A stretch of 64,000 nt of DNA from Pseudomonas asplenii (lineage in GTDB: Bacteria > Pseudomonadota > Gammaproteobacteria > Pseudomonadales > Pseudomonadaceae): the NCBI RefSeq assembly GCF_900105475.1, contig NZ_LT629777.1, positions 1,674,001 to 1,738,000 on the forward strand. The letters are read 5' to 3'. The translations under genes and the position numbers were made by a program. Every line of letters starts with the position of its first letter. Position 1 is the first letter of the stretch. Below, piece after piece: positions 35,574 through 45,635 of the stretch. The notes beneath the pieces were generated by a model, which was not told where the DNA came from, made no database searches, and saw nothing but the letters and a program-made list of their open reading frames with translations.

Positions 35574-36293
35574 TCAGGCAGGCTGAATAGCTTCTGGAGT
35601 ATCTTCTACGACATTTGGCTGGTTGCCCATGTCGCGATCAGTTGTGAACCAACCCAAGGCAGTGTTCCCGACGTATTTTGTGAGGGCATAGTTGGCAGAG
35701 GAGCCAATTACGACACCCACACCAAATGGGATCGCTTTTTCAACTGCTTTTCGGGTGAAGGTAATGCCGATGCGCTTGAACATTTCCTTGATCGTTTGTA
35801 GGGCGGCGCCCTTCAAGTACTGACGAACCATGTTCACGCCAGCTTTTGAAGCGAACTTGGTGCTGACTTCCACGCCAAATTTCTCGAGCGATCCACCTGC
35901 GGCAATCATGAATGCCAGTTGCCGAGCGTCCTCACTGGTCAGGTCCCAGCCAAAGGCCTCGGCCAGGCACATGCACATATCAACCTGAAATTTCATGCCG
36001 ACAGTAGCATCTGTCAGGCCACCGCCAACCATGGCCACTGCTGTACCCAGCCCTGGAATTACACCAGCCAAAGCCGTAACCCCTCCGCTCGTTGCGGACA
36101 TTGTTGCGTACCTGCTGATGATTTTTTTGGCAACGAGTGCCTGCACTTCATTTTCCGAGGCTTTAGGCTTGGAGGACTTCACCTGGCTTTGGTATTGCGA
36201 AACCAGCGCCTTGGCATCCTTTGGGCTGATGGCGATTGATTCGACAGCCTTGAGCAGCCTTGACTCATTTTCGCTTTTTACTTCATCAGTCAT
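35574..36293 (-). CDS. EcsC-like / unknown glycine-rich membrane-associated protein
   Basis: 239 aa. A charged N-terminus (residues 1-60) is followed by a Gly/Ala-rich hydrophobic core (GGVTALAGVIPGLGTAVAMVGGGLTDATVGMKFQVDMCMCLAEAFGW) and AVEKAIPFGVGVVIGSSANYALTKYVG. This two-part pattern resembles EcsC-family proteins and DUF697-like membrane proteins, without a certain match. Base composition is lower in GC than the flanks and no operon partner is evident, so acquisition is plausible. Confidence 0.5.
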   Translation of the reverse strand: MTDEVKSENESRLLKAVESIAISPKDAKALVSQYQSQVKSSKPKASENEVQALVAKKIISRYATMSATSGGVTALAGVIPGLGTAVAMVGGGLTDATVGMKFQVDMCMCLAEAFGWDLTSEDARQLAFMIAAGGSLEKFGVEVSTKFASKAGVNMVRQYLKGAALQTIKEMFKRIGITFTRKAVEKAIPFGVGVVIGSSANYALTKYVGNTALGWFTTDRDMGNQPNVVEDTPEAIQPA

Positions 36294-36396
36294 ACGAAAC
36301 TTCCTGTTTGGTACTTGTTTGCGCTACTAGCAATTCGAATCCAGAGAAAAGCTGATGTCTATTGCCACGGAGCGGGTTTGTCGACGACGGATGATA

Positions 36397-36543
36397 TCAT
36401 AGTGATATTGCGCGGCTGATCTTAGGGTATCGGATGACGTGGATACTGGTTACTGCATGGCTCTGAAAAATCTTGTCAGTATTTTCAGCGTCCTGTGGTG
36501 GCGAGTAGGAGGTATCGCTTGCATCTGGCATGGTCGGGGTCAT
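36397..36543 (-). CDS. Possible small protein, 48 aa
   Basis: ATG 36543 is preceded by GGAGG seven bases upstream, an unusually good site for a spurious frame. Translation: MTPTMPDASDTSYSPPQDAE then NTDKIFQSHAVTSIHV and a basic end. It lies 32 bases after the stop of the 133-aa gene on the same strand and could be translated from its mRNA. No homologue recognised. Confidence 0.3.
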   Translation of the reverse strand: MTPTMPDASDTSYSPPQDAENTDKIFQSHAVTSIHVIRYPKISRAISL

Positions 36544-36575
36544 GAGTGATCCTCCGACCAATGGCCGCCTTTTGA

Positions 36576-36977
36576 TCAGTCACTTACACACGTCAGTTGT
36601 GAACCTTCCAGCAACGCATCCACCAGTGCCCGGGCCATTTCCACCGAATGCACCATCGACCAGATCAGTCCGCGTTCGATGCCGCTGCCCTGTTCGGTGA
36701 TTTCATCAGAGACTTCTTCGGCGCATCTGAGTAGCAGCGAAACATGGTTGAGGGTGGTTTCGGCGTTGATGCCGGCTTTGACGTCGAACAGCGAGCGATG
36801 GCGGCCGTCGCGGAGGTTGCCGGGGCGGGCGGCGGTTTCCTTCAGGGTTTCGAGCAGTGACGGTTCGTCGCGCTGGTTGTGGAGGACTTGTAAAAGGTCG
36901 GCGTTGGCTTGTTGCAGAATTGCCGTAATGCGGCGGCGGGTGTTTTGACTGGGTGGATCGGGGACGATCTTGTTCAT
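36576..36977 (-). CDS. Small Pseudomonas protein (DUF6124-like)
   Basis: 133 aa from ATG 36977 (MNKIVPDPPSQNTRRRITAILQQANADLLQ), with GGAG 9 bases upstream. The N-terminal xxPDPP and the C-terminal helical block (NAETTLNHVSLLLRCAEEVSDEITEQGSGIERGLIWSMVHSVEMARALVDALL) have the layout of DUF6124-type proteins, which are common and uncharacterised in Pseudomonas. A longer in-frame reading (to 37139) passes through the structured leader and is not chosen. Function unknown. Confidence 0.7.
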   Translation of the reverse strand: MNKIVPDPPSQNTRRRITAILQQANADLLQVLHNQRDEPSLLETLKETAARPGNLRDGRHRSLFDVKAGINAETTLNHVSLLLRCAEEVSDEITEQGSGIERGLIWSMVHSVEMARALVDALLEGSQLTCVSD

Positions 36978-37017
36978 GGTGTAACTCCTATTGCTGCATG
37001 GGAGCTGGCACCTGTCG

Positions 37018-37209
37018 CTGCTAAACGAGTGGGTGGCAGCTGTACGCGGGTTAGCAGACCGGCCAATAGGAAACCGGCGCACCCGAGGGTGCCCCACGCA
37101 CAGCCGCCATGAAGCGGGGGCATGAAAAGCGCCAGCCATGAGTCATGGTGGCGCTGTGCGCCTATTGAGCGTGGGCTGCTAAACCCGATCACCGCAAATT
37201 TGGCGGTGA
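37018..37209 (-). ncRNA. Structured leader element, copy 2
   Basis: Minus-strand counterpart of 3478-3667. P1: TCACCGC/GCGGTGA (37209-37189), loop CAAATTT. P2: AGCGCCA (37155-37149) with TGGCGCT (37134-37128), inner CCATGA/TCATGG. P3: GCACCC/GGGTGC (37092-37079). P4: CCGG/CCGG. P5: CTGCTAA (37057-37051) with TTAGCAG (37024-37018), loop with CAGCTGCCACCC. Stem bases differ from copy 1 in paired fashion; loops ATGGCGGCTGTG, CCAA(A)TT and CAGCTGCCACCC are kept. It ends 40 bases before the small gene start, versus 36 at copy 1. Confidence 0.6.
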
Positions 37210-37359
37210 CGCAAGGAAGATAGGCACGTGGTTGAAAAGACGCAATACGTTGGGATCTTCTCGGAAATGTCCTTCAAGTAAAAGGGATTTGTCTTGATCT
37301 TGAGTTATTCAGGTTTTGGCGATTAGGGGGAGGCAGGGTAATCAAGGTTGAACACATAA

Positions 37360-37452
37360 CCTGTAGGAGCCGGGCTTGCCCGCGAAGCTTTTAGCGGTCT
37401 AGAGGGCCCATTCGCGGCGGTGCGGCGTCCCGACAAGCCCGGCTCCTACAGG
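37360..37452. repeat. REP palindrome pair, diverged right arm
   Basis: CCTGTAGGAGCCGGGCTTGC at the left and GACAAGCCCGGCTCCTACAG at the right, 50 bases apart; the inner CGCGAAG is lost in the right arm. Confidence 0.88.
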
Positions 37453-37467
37453 GGGGGCGGGCGTTGT

Positions 37468-37920
37468 TTACTTCTCCGGCATCGCCGAAGAGTGATGCGT
37501 CGAAATCTTCCAGTCCTGGCCGTTCCAGGCGTAGGTGAAGGTGTAGCGGGCGGACACGCTCGACATGTCCTTGAAGGCAAAGGTGTAGGTGCCGGTGTCG
37601 ATCGCCTCGTTGCAGCCGAGTCGGATCGTGCGGCTGTCGATGGTGCCCATCGGCTTGTTCGCCAGGAAATGCTCGAAGTAGTCGATCCGCTCGGCATCGC
37701 TCAGACGCGGCTTGTTCGATACGGTGGGTAGCAGTACGGCATCTTGCAGATACTTATCCGCCACCTTTTTTGCATCACCGGTCTGCAATGCGGCGTTCCA
37801 CTCATCGAATAGGTCTGCTATCTGCGCAGGTTTCACAGGCGTGCAGACCAAGGCTTTGTCGGCAAGAGCCGGCAGGGAAACAAGACTGCACAGCGCAGCC
37901 AGTACGATTTGCTTTTTCAT
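37468..37920 (-). CDS. Secreted SnoaL/NTF2-like (DUF4440-type) protein
   Basis: 150 aa from ATG 37920. Signal peptide MKKQIVLAALCSLVSLPALA. The mature part (PAQIADLFDEWNAALQTGDAKKVADKYLQDAVLLPTVSN, then ERIDYFEHFLANKPMGTIDSRTIRLGCNEAIDTGTYTFAFKDMSSVSARYTFTYAWNGQDWKISTHHSSAMPEK) is the NTF2-like cone fold of SgcJ/EcaC/DUF4440 proteins. Likely periplasmic; ligand unknown. Monocistronic, next to a REP element. Confidence 0.85.
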   Translation of the reverse strand: MKKQIVLAALCSLVSLPALADKALVCTPVKPAQIADLFDEWNAALQTGDAKKVADKYLQDAVLLPTVSNKPRLSDAERIDYFEHFLANKPMGTIDSRTIRLGCNEAIDTGTYTFAFKDMSSVSARYTFTYAWNGQDWKISTHHSSAMPEK

Positions 37921-38406
37921 GGGTTTCCTATGGCTGCTCTGGCAGCTGTTCGAATCAGAAAGAGCCAATACTTCCGTGACCGGCACACTTCATCCGTTCG
38001 GGGCAGGCCGCCCCTCCCAACTGGCTCTCGAGGTAATGGGCAGACGCCACGCATAAGGCTGTCGGCGCCTCTGTGCAGGCGTGACAAGGCGTTGGCGTCT
38101 GACCCGAAGTTGCTACTGGAACGTAGCAAGTTGCTCTATTTGTGCGATTGGCCTGACATGTTTCTTGTTGTTGGAAGACAGGGCGTTCAAACAACGGGCG
38201 AGAACTTTCCTGTCGGTGCACGGCAACTTGGAGCAAGCCTACCCGACGCGTTGTGGAGGGGTGTAGTACCTGGAGGGCCTATAGGAATTACCCTACAGAT
38301 ATATCGGGGAGATATTGCTGGGAGCTGTAGGAAAGGTGCTGCAACCCCAGCGAGCACAGGCTGACTGGGGTTCAGCGGGCGGCAGGGCGCCGCCCGGTGG
38401 CTGCAA
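37921..38406. other. Intergenic stretch, 486 bp, no confident gene
   Basis: Contains a perfect inverted repeat TTGCTAC/GTAGCAA (38110-38129, 6-base spacer) and, near 38339-38371, a long imperfect hairpin (GCAACCCCAG ... CTGGGGTT) that may terminate the AGCS transcript. An open frame on the plus strand here (to 38364) has no recognisable domain or start signal. Confidence 0.5.
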
Positions 38407-39852
38407 TCAGCGTTGCGTGGCCGGTGCGCCTTGGGCGGCGGCTTTGTCGGCGATTTCAGCCTGAGGATTGCTCGGCCAGGCCGCACGGTCCAGATCCAGG
38501 TCGGCGAACTTGCTGGAGTCGAACACGGGTTGCTTGACGCCGGCACGACGTTGTTCGTCGTAGTCGCGCATTACCCGCAGGCCGATCTTGAACAGCAGGG
38601 TCAGGGCGATCAGGTTGACGAACGCCAGGCAGGTCATGGTGATGTCGGCGAAGGCGAACACGGTCGACAGGTTCTGGGTCGAACCCCAGACGATCAGTGC
38701 CAGCACCAGTGCGCGGTAGGTCATCAGCACAGCGCGGTTGCGGCTGAGGAACTGCAGGCTGGTTTCGCCCAGGTAGTAGTTGTAGAGGATGCAGGTGAAG
38801 ACGAACAGCGACAGGGCAACGCTGACGAACAGACGACCCCAGTCACCGACGACCGCCGCCAGGGAGTTCTGGGTCAGGACGATGCCGTCACCTTCGAAGC
38901 CCGGAGTGTAGAAACCCGACAGCAGGATCAGCAGCGCGGTGCAGGTGCAGATGACGAAGGTGTCGAGGAACACGCTGAACGCCTGGACCACGCCTTGGGC
39001 GCCCGGGTGTTTCACGGCGGCGACCGCAGCGACGTTCGGGGCACTGCCCAGACCGGCTTCGTTGGCGAACACGCCGCGCTTGACGCCCATGACGATGGCG
39101 CTGCCGAGCAGGCCGCCGAAGGCCGGGTCAAGGCCGAAGGCGCTCTTGAAGATGGTTTCGAGCATGGCCGGGACGTGTTCGATCTGGGTGCCGATCACGT
39201 ACAGGGTCACGCCGATGTAGGCCAGGGTTTTCACCGGAACCAGCAGGTCGGACACCGAGGCGATCCGCTTGATGCCGCCGAGGAACACGATGGCCAGCAA
39301 GACGGCGAGGGCGATACCGGTGTGGCTTGGATCGAAACCGAAGGCGTTTTGCAGCGAGTGGGTCACGGTGTACGACTGCAGGCCGTTGAAGGCGAAGCCG
39401 TAGGTGACCAGCAGCAGGATCGAGAACACCACCGCCATGCCCTTGAGCTTCAGGCCATGCTGGATGTAGTAGGCCGGACCGCCACGGTACAGGCCATCGC
39501 CATCGGCGCGCTTGTAGACCTGGGCCAGGGTACATTCGAAGAAGCTGCTGGACATGCCGACCAGAGCGGTTACCCACATCCAGAACACGGCGCCCGGGCC
39601 ACCCAGGGTCACGGCGATACCGACACCGGCAATGTTACCGGCACCGACGCGGCCGGCGAGGCTGAGCATCAGGGCCTGGAACGAGCTGAGTTGGCCTGCC
39701 TGGCCGCGCAGGGATTCCTTGAACACACCGAACATGTGGCCGAAATGGCGGAACTGGACGAACCGCGAACGGATCGTGAAGTAACTGCCGAGCCCGACGA
39801 TGAGCACGATGAGCAGTTTCCCCGAGAGGAAGTCGTTGATGACTTCAAGCAT
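38407..39852 (-). CDS. Alanine/glycine:cation symporter (AGCS family)
   Basis: 481-aa inner-membrane sodium-coupled amino-acid symporter. Family marks: FQALMLSLAGRVGAGNIAGVGIAVTLGGPGAVFWMWVTALVGMSSSFFECTLAQVYK, GGPAYYIQHGL, MGVKRGVFANEAGLGSAPNVAAVAAVKHP (normally SNEAGMGS/APIAHA). About eleven hydrophobic helices. Alanine or glycine are the usual substrates. The C-terminal 40 residues are hydrophilic. Divergent from nothing close; a terminator of aspA lies beyond its start. Confidence 0.93.
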   Translation of the reverse strand: MLEVINDFLSGKLLIVLIVGLGSYFTIRSRFVQFRHFGHMFGVFKESLRGQAGQLSSFQALMLSLAGRVGAGNIAGVGIAVTLGGPGAVFWMWVTALVGMSSSFFECTLAQVYKRADGDGLYRGGPAYYIQHGLKLKGMAVVFSILLLVTYGFAFNGLQSYTVTHSLQNAFGFDPSHTGIALAVLLAIVFLGGIKRIASVSDLLVPVKTLAYIGVTLYVIGTQIEHVPAMLETIFKSAFGLDPAFGGLLGSAIVMGVKRGVFANEAGLGSAPNVAAVAAVKHPGAQGVVQAFSVFLDTFVICTCTALLILLSGFYTPGFEGDGIVLTQNSLAAVVGDWGRLFVSVALSLFVFTCILYNYYLGETSLQFLSRNRAVLMTYRALVLALIVWGSTQNLSTVFAFADITMTCLAFVNLIALTLLFKIGLRVMRDYDEQRRAGVKQPVFDSSKFADLDLDRAAWPSNPQAEIADKAAAQGAPATQR

Positions 39853-40182
39853 GGATGGTTCCTCGCTTCTTTTGCAAAGGCGGCTCGATCGGCCGGTCGC
39901 GTTAACACCCGGTGTTGCGGGCAGTGTGGGCTGGCGACAGGTTTCCCGAGCTTGCGCGGGTTGTTTTTAGTGTTTTTTCGCGTGTTTCAGTGCCGCTGTG
40001 CCGCGGATCGCTAACGCGTAGAGGGGCGGCACTATACCGATCAGGACCGCCAGCGTCTGCACAGCCTGTCATTTTTCATGATTCACTCTGTACCCGTTGT
40101 CCCAGACACCTCGCCACTCGGATGACGAGTGCCGCTGTCTGATAAACGATGGGTTGGTGGTGTTGCGATGAAAAATCCAGTT
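39853..40182. other. Intergenic stretch upstream of AGCS gene
   Basis: 330 bases with no gene. A short inverted repeat CACTCG/CGAGTG lies at 40116-40132. Presumably carries the AGCS promoter on the minus strand; I could not place it firmly. Confidence 0.5.
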
Positions 40183-40219
40183 AAAAAAAAGGGCTTGAAG
40201 GGTTGGCCTTCAAGCCCTC
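40183..40219 (-). terminator. Intrinsic terminator of aspA
   Basis: On the minus strand: GGGCTTGAAGG, loop CCAAC, CCTTCAAGCCC, then eight T residues. It lies about 60 bases after the aspA stop. Confidence 0.93.
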
Positions 40220-40280
40220 AAAAGGTGAGAGGTGTCTAGTCCCTCGACCTGGTGAGCGTGTTGCGCACAGGAACCGAAGG

Positions 40281-41705
<1,425 letters not shown>

Positions 41706-41885
41706 GATAGAAATCATCTCGATATGAACCCGGGCGGTGCCGGAACGTTGTCAATGCTAGGCCTGAGGGATTTTTTGGGCCAATGCTGTTACACACTGCC
41801 CCATGCATAAACGGCATAATGTAGGTGTGACGCCGCTTGCGTGATGAACGTGTGAACCAAAATGGTGCGCGTGACGGAGAAGTTG

Positions 41886-42824
41886 ATGAATCTCGAAAGC
41901 AAATGGTTGGAAGATTTCAGTGCCTTGGCGGCCACCCGCAGCTTTTCCCAGGCTGCCGAGCGCCGCTTCGTCACGCAGCCGGCCTTCAGCCGGCGTATCC
42001 GCAGCCTGGAGGCGGCACTGGGGCTGACCCTGGTGAACCGCTCGCGCACACCGATCGAATTGACGGCGGCGGGGCAGTTGTTTCTGGTGACCGCACGCAC
42101 GGTCGTCGAGCAGTTGGGTGAAGTGGTTCGTCACCTTCATCATCTGGAAAGTGGCCAGGGCGAGGTCATGCAGGTGGCCGCCGCGCACTCGCTGGCGCTG
42201 GGCTTCTTTCCGCGCTGGATCGCCCAACTGCGCAACGAGGGCCTGAACATCGCCACGCGGCTGGTGGCGACCAACGTCGGCGACGCGGTGCACGCCCTGC
42301 GCGAAGGCGGTTGTGACCTGATGCTGGCTTTCTATGACCCGGATGCGGCGTTGCAGATGGATGCGGAGATTTTCCCGTCGCTGCACCTGGGCCACACCGA
42401 GATGTTGCCGGTGTGCGCGACGGGGCCGGATGGCAAGCCGCTGTTCGACCTCGAAGGCGAGGGCAGCGTGCCGCTGCTGGCCTACAGTGCCGGGGCTTTT
42501 CTCGGCCGTTCGGTGAACCTGTTGCTGCGCCAGCGCAATCTGCGTTTCACCACCGTGTACGAGACGGCGATGGCCGACAGTCTCAAGAGCATGGCGCTGG
42601 AGGGGCTGGGGATTGCCTGGGTACCGCAGTTGAGCGTGCGCGCCGAGTTGGCGCGGGGCGAGTTGGTGGTGTGTGGCGGTGCGCAATGGCATGTGCCGCT
42701 GGAGATTCGCCTGTATCGCTGTGCACTGGTGCGCAAGGCCAACGTGCGGCTGTTGTGGCGTAAGCTGGAGGGCGGTACGGCGCAGGCTTCGGTGGCGGGG
42801 ACTGCCCTGTCCGGATTGACCTGA
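41886..42824 (+). CDS. LysR-family regulator, HypT/YjiE-like
   Basis: 312 aa from ATG 41886 (MNLESKWLEDFSALAATRSFSQAAERRFVTQPAFSRRIRSLEAALGLTLVNRSRTPIELT), with GGAG 6 bases before it. KWL-DF-...FSQAA-R...QPAFSRRIR-LE and the effector-domain AAAHSLALGFFP are closely like E. coli HypT (YjiE), a hypochlorite-responsive regulator. The position facing aspA suggests control of aspartase instead or as well. Met residues needed for HypT oxidation sensing were not checked. Confidence 0.9.
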   Translation: MNLESKWLEDFSALAATRSFSQAAERRFVTQPAFSRRIRSLEAALGLTLVNRSRTPIELTAAGQLFLVTARTVVEQLGEVVRHLHHLESGQGEVMQVAAAHSLALGFFPRWIAQLRNEGLNIATRLVATNVGDAVHALREGGCDLMLAFYDPDAALQMDAEIFPSLHLGHTEMLPVCATGPDGKPLFDLEGEGSVPLLAYSAGAFLGRSVNLLLRQRNLRFTTVYETAMADSLKSMALEGLGIAWVPQLSVRAELARGELVVCGGAQWHVPLEIRLYRCALVRKANVRLLWRKLEGGTAQASVAGTALSGLT

Positions 42825-42898
42825 AAGTCAGGTAAACCGGCCTTTGGAGGCTAAAGTCGCCCGAGCGACCAAAGGTGCGTCAAGCGCGATTTTTTCGG

Positions 42899-43021
42899 TA
42901 TACTGCGCGGCCTTCGGTCGGTTTGCCCGGCCATTATTCGTATGACAAGCCACGCCGGTCCTCCCGCGTGGCTTGTTGTTTTTTGACGCGCCTGCGGGCG
43001 CCCAATAGAAGAGGCACGACG
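42899..43021 (+). promoter_or_regulatory. purE leader with intrinsic terminator (attenuator candidate)
   Basis: TATACT (42899-42904) is a likely -10. Downstream, ACAAGCCACGC (42945-42955) pairs with GCGTGGCTTGT (42966-42976), followed by TGTTTTTT: an intrinsic terminator about 45 bases before purE. The hairpin is spanned by a 14-codon frame (42942-42986, [14 protein letters not shown]). The arrangement suggests transcription attenuation of purEK, or a short RNA ending here. Confidence 0.6.
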
Positions 43022-43513
43022 ATGAGCGCACTGGTTGGCGTGATCATGGGCTCCAAGTCCGATTGGTCCACCCTTAGCCACACCGCCGATATGCTGGAAA
43101 AGCTCGGTATCCCCTACGAGGTGAAAGTGGTATCGGCCCACCGCACCCCGGACCTGCTGTTCCAGTACGCCGAAGAGGCCGAAGGTCGTGGTATCGAGGT
43201 GATCATCGCCGGTGCCGGTGGCGCGGCCCACCTGCCGGGCATGTGTGCGGCCAAGACCCACCTGCCGGTGCTGGGCGTGCCGGTGCAGTCGTCGATGCTC
43301 TCGGGTGTGGATTCGCTGTTGTCGATCGTGCAGATGCCCGCCGGTATTCCGGTCGCCACCCTGGCCATCGGCAAGGCCGGCGCGATCAACGCCGCGCTGC
43401 TGTCGGCGAGCATCCTCGGCGCCAAGCACCCGCAGTACCATGCCGTACTGAAAAAATTCCGTACTGAACAGACAGACAGCGTCCTGGACAATCCGGACCC
43501 ACGCGTCGCCTGA
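43022..43513 (+). CDS. purE: N5-carboxyaminoimidazole ribonucleotide mutase
   Basis: 163 aa from ATG 43022. It converts N5-CAIR to CAIR in purine biosynthesis. Class I PurE marks: [82 protein letters not shown]. The longer upstream frame crosses the terminator hairpin and is rejected. It is followed 11 bases later by purK, the enzyme that makes its substrate. Confidence 0.97.
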   Translation: MSALVGVIMGSKSDWSTLSHTADMLEKLGIPYEVKVVSAHRTPDLLFQYAEEAEGRGIEVIIAGAGGAAHLPGMCAAKTHLPVLGVPVQSSMLSGVDSLLSIVQMPAGIPVATLAIGKAGAINAALLSASILGAKHPQYHAVLKKFRTEQTDSVLDNPDPRVA

Positions 43514-43524
43514 GGTTTTTGACG

Positions 43525-44607
43525 ATGAAGATCGGTGTAATCGGTGGCGGCCAGTTGGGCCGCATGTTGGCGCTGGCGGGCACTCCGCTGGGGATGGACT
43601 TCGCTTTTCTCGACCCGGCGCCGGATGCCTGCGCAGCTGCACTGGGCGAACATCTGCGGGCCGATTACGGTGATCAGGATCACCTGCGCCAGTTGGCCGA
43701 CGAAGTCGACCTGGTGACCTTCGAGTTCGAGAGCGTGCCGGCGGAAACCGTGGCTTTCCTGTCGCAGTTCGTCCCGGTCTATCCGAGTGCCGAAGCCCTG
43801 CGCGTCGCCCGTGATCGCTGGTTCGAGAAGAGCATGTTCAAGGACCTGGGGATTCCGACCCCGGCCTTCGCCGACATCCAGTCCCAGGCCGACCTCGACG
43901 CGGCGGTGGCCAGCATCGGCCTGCCAGCGGTGCTCAAGACCCGCACCCTGGGTTACGACGGCAAGGGTCAGAAGGTTCTGCGCACGGCGGCCGATGTGGT
44001 CGACACCTTCGCTGAGCTGGGCAGCGTCCCCTGCCTGTTGGAAGGTTTCGTGCCATTCACCGGCGAAGTCTCGCTGATCGCCGTGCGTGCCCGCGATGGC
44101 GAAACCCGTTTCTATCCGCTGGTGCACAACACCCACGAGAGCGGCATCCTCAAGCTGTCGGTGGCGAGCACCGACCACCCGCTGCAGGCCCTGGCCGAAG
44201 ATTATTCCAGCCGGGTGCTCAAGCAGTTGGACTACGTCGGCGTGATGGCCTTCGAGTTCTTCGAGGTCGACGGTGGCCTGAAGGCCAACGAAATCGCCCC
44301 GCGCGTGCACAACTCCGGGCACTGGACCACCGATGGCGCCGAATGCAGCCAGTTCGAAAACCACCTGCGGGCGATTGCTGGCCTGCCGCTGGGCTCGACG
44401 GCCAAGATCGGTGAGAGCGCCATGCTCAACTTCATCGGCAGCGTGCCGCCGGTGGAGCGGGTCGTGGCAATCGCCGACTGCCATTTGCACCACTATGGCA
44501 AGGCGTTCAAGGCGGGACGCAAGGTCGGCCACGCCAACCTGCGTTGCGCCGATCGCGCCACACTGCAGCAGCAGATCCTGCGGGTCGAAGCGCTGATCGC
44601 CGAGTAA
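43525..44607 (+). CDS. purK: N5-carboxyaminoimidazole ribonucleotide synthase
   Basis: 360 aa from ATG 43525 (MKIGVIGGGQLGRMLALAG). ATP-grasp enzyme that carboxylates AIR with bicarbonate and ATP. Marks: N-terminal preATP-grasp fold, TRTLGYDGKGQKVL, FEFFEVDGGLKANEIAPRVHNSGHWTTDGAECSQFENHLRAIAGLPLG. Operon with purE; usual PurK length. Confidence 0.97.
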   Translation: MKIGVIGGGQLGRMLALAGTPLGMDFAFLDPAPDACAAALGEHLRADYGDQDHLRQLADEVDLVTFEFESVPAETVAFLSQFVPVYPSAEALRVARDRWFEKSMFKDLGIPTPAFADIQSQADLDAAVASIGLPAVLKTRTLGYDGKGQKVLRTAADVVDTFAELGSVPCLLEGFVPFTGEVSLIAVRARDGETRFYPLVHNTHESGILKLSVASTDHPLQALAEDYSSRVLKQLDYVGVMAFEFFEVDGGLKANEIAPRVHNSGHWTTDGAECSQFENHLRAIAGLPLGSTAKIGESAMLNFIGSVPPVERVVAIADCHLHHYGKAFKAGRKVGHANLRCADRATLQQQILRVEALIAE

Positions 44608-44706
44608 AGTTATCCGGGCGGGCGGGAACCATCGTTACCCGCCGTCATCTGATGGCAAGATGCTGAGGCTATGCTTCAGTTGGGGTAACCATTCAGAGGA
44701 AACGTC

Positions 44707-44952
44707 ATGGGTATCATCGGAACCATTTTCATCGGCTTGATCGTTGGCCTCGTGGCGCGTTTTCTCAAGCCGGGTGATGACAGCATGGGCTGGATCATGA
44801 CCATCCTGCTGGGTATCGGCGGTTCGATCGCCGCGACCTACGGGGGTCAGGCCCTGGGTATCTACCAGGCCGGGCAAGGTGCCGGTTTCATTGGCGCGGT
44901 GGTGGGTGCCGTGGTCCTGCTGGTGATCTACGGCCTGATCAAGAAGAACTGA
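44707..44952 (+). CDS. GlsB/YeaQ/YmgE family membrane protein
   Basis: 81 aa, three hydrophobic helices with glycine zippers (MGIIGTIFIGLIVGLVARFLKPGDDSMGWIMTILLGIGGSIAATYGGQALGIYQAGQGAGFIGAVVGAVVLLVIYGLI). This transglycosylase-associated family (GlsB) is inner-membrane and linked to stress responses; its molecular role is not known. AGAGGAAACGTC provides the ribosome site. Followed by a hairpin at 44969. Confidence 0.93.
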   Translation: MGIIGTIFIGLIVGLVARFLKPGDDSMGWIMTILLGIGGSIAATYGGQALGIYQAGQGAGFIGAVVGAVVLLVIYGLIKKN

Positions 44953-44968
44953 TCGTCACCTGGGCAGT

Positions 44969-44995
44969 CCCCTCTGCGCATCGCGCGCAGAGGGG
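44969..44995 (+). terminator. Hairpin after glsB-like gene
   Basis: CCCCTCTGCGC, 5-base loop, GCGCAGAGGGG: 11-bp perfect stem. There is no T tract, so termination efficiency is uncertain. Confidence 0.6.
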
Positions 44996-45034
44996 CTAGA
45001 ATGTCGGCCCAGATTCTCTCCTGCCGAGTTCCTC

Positions 45035-45571
45035 ATGCGCCGTCTCCTGTTGACACTTCTCCTGCTGGGCAGCGGCCTGGCCCATGCCGCCGAGCTCCCG
45101 GAAACCGACTGGCTGGAACTGATGCCCAAGTCGGACCAGAAAGCCCTCGAGCAAATGCCGGAAATCAGCCACAACTCCCCGGAAGCCAATGGCACCTTTA
45201 CCGCCAAGGGCGGGTTGAAGCAGGCCAAGGGCTTGCCGGCGGTGATGTACTCGACCAAGACCGTCGCGGCCATGAATGGCAAGGACATCCGCATCGGCGG
45301 TTATCCGGTGCCACTGGAAACCGATGCCAAGGGGCGCAGTACGCTGTTCTTCCTGGTTCCCTATCCGGGCGCCTGCATCCACGTGCCGCCGCCACCGCCG
45401 AACCAGCTGGTGCTGGTGCGTTATCCCAAGGGCCTGAAGCTGGACGACATCTATACGCCGCTGTGGGTGGTGGGCACCCTGAAGATCGAGAAGGTCAACA
45501 ATGACCTGGCCGATGCGGCGTATGCGCTGGATGCGGCGAAGGTGCGGGTAGTGAAGGAATCGGATCTGTAG
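45035..45571 (+). CDS. DUF3299 periplasmic protein
   Basis: 178 aa. Signal peptide MRRLLLTLLLLGSGLAHAAE. The segment KDIRIGGYPVPLETDAKGRSTLFFLVPYPGACIHVPPPPPNQLVLVRYPKGLKLDDIYTPLWVVGTLKIEK carries the DUF3299 hallmark YPGACIHVPPPPPNQ. Function unknown; often near envelope transport genes in proteobacteria. Single gene. Confidence 0.88.
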   Translation: MRRLLLTLLLLGSGLAHAAELPETDWLELMPKSDQKALEQMPEISHNSPEANGTFTAKGGLKQAKGLPAVMYSTKTVAAMNGKDIRIGGYPVPLETDAKGRSTLFFLVPYPGACIHVPPPPPNQLVLVRYPKGLKLDDIYTPLWVVGTLKIEKVNNDLADAAYALDAAKVRVVKESDL

Positions 45572-45635
45572 GGTGTAGGTCTGTCAGATCGTTGTTCGCG
45601 GCGCCCCGGACCGCCGCGAACCAGGCAACACCATC

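Noticed and set aside
37987..38364. Plus-strand open frame after the SnoaL-like gene
   Set aside because: No start signal, no domain, and low-complexity basic start; left as intergenic.
42911..43021. ZTP (pfl) or other known riboswitch upstream of purE
   Set aside because: The conserved pfl blocks are not present; only a terminator hairpin is seen.
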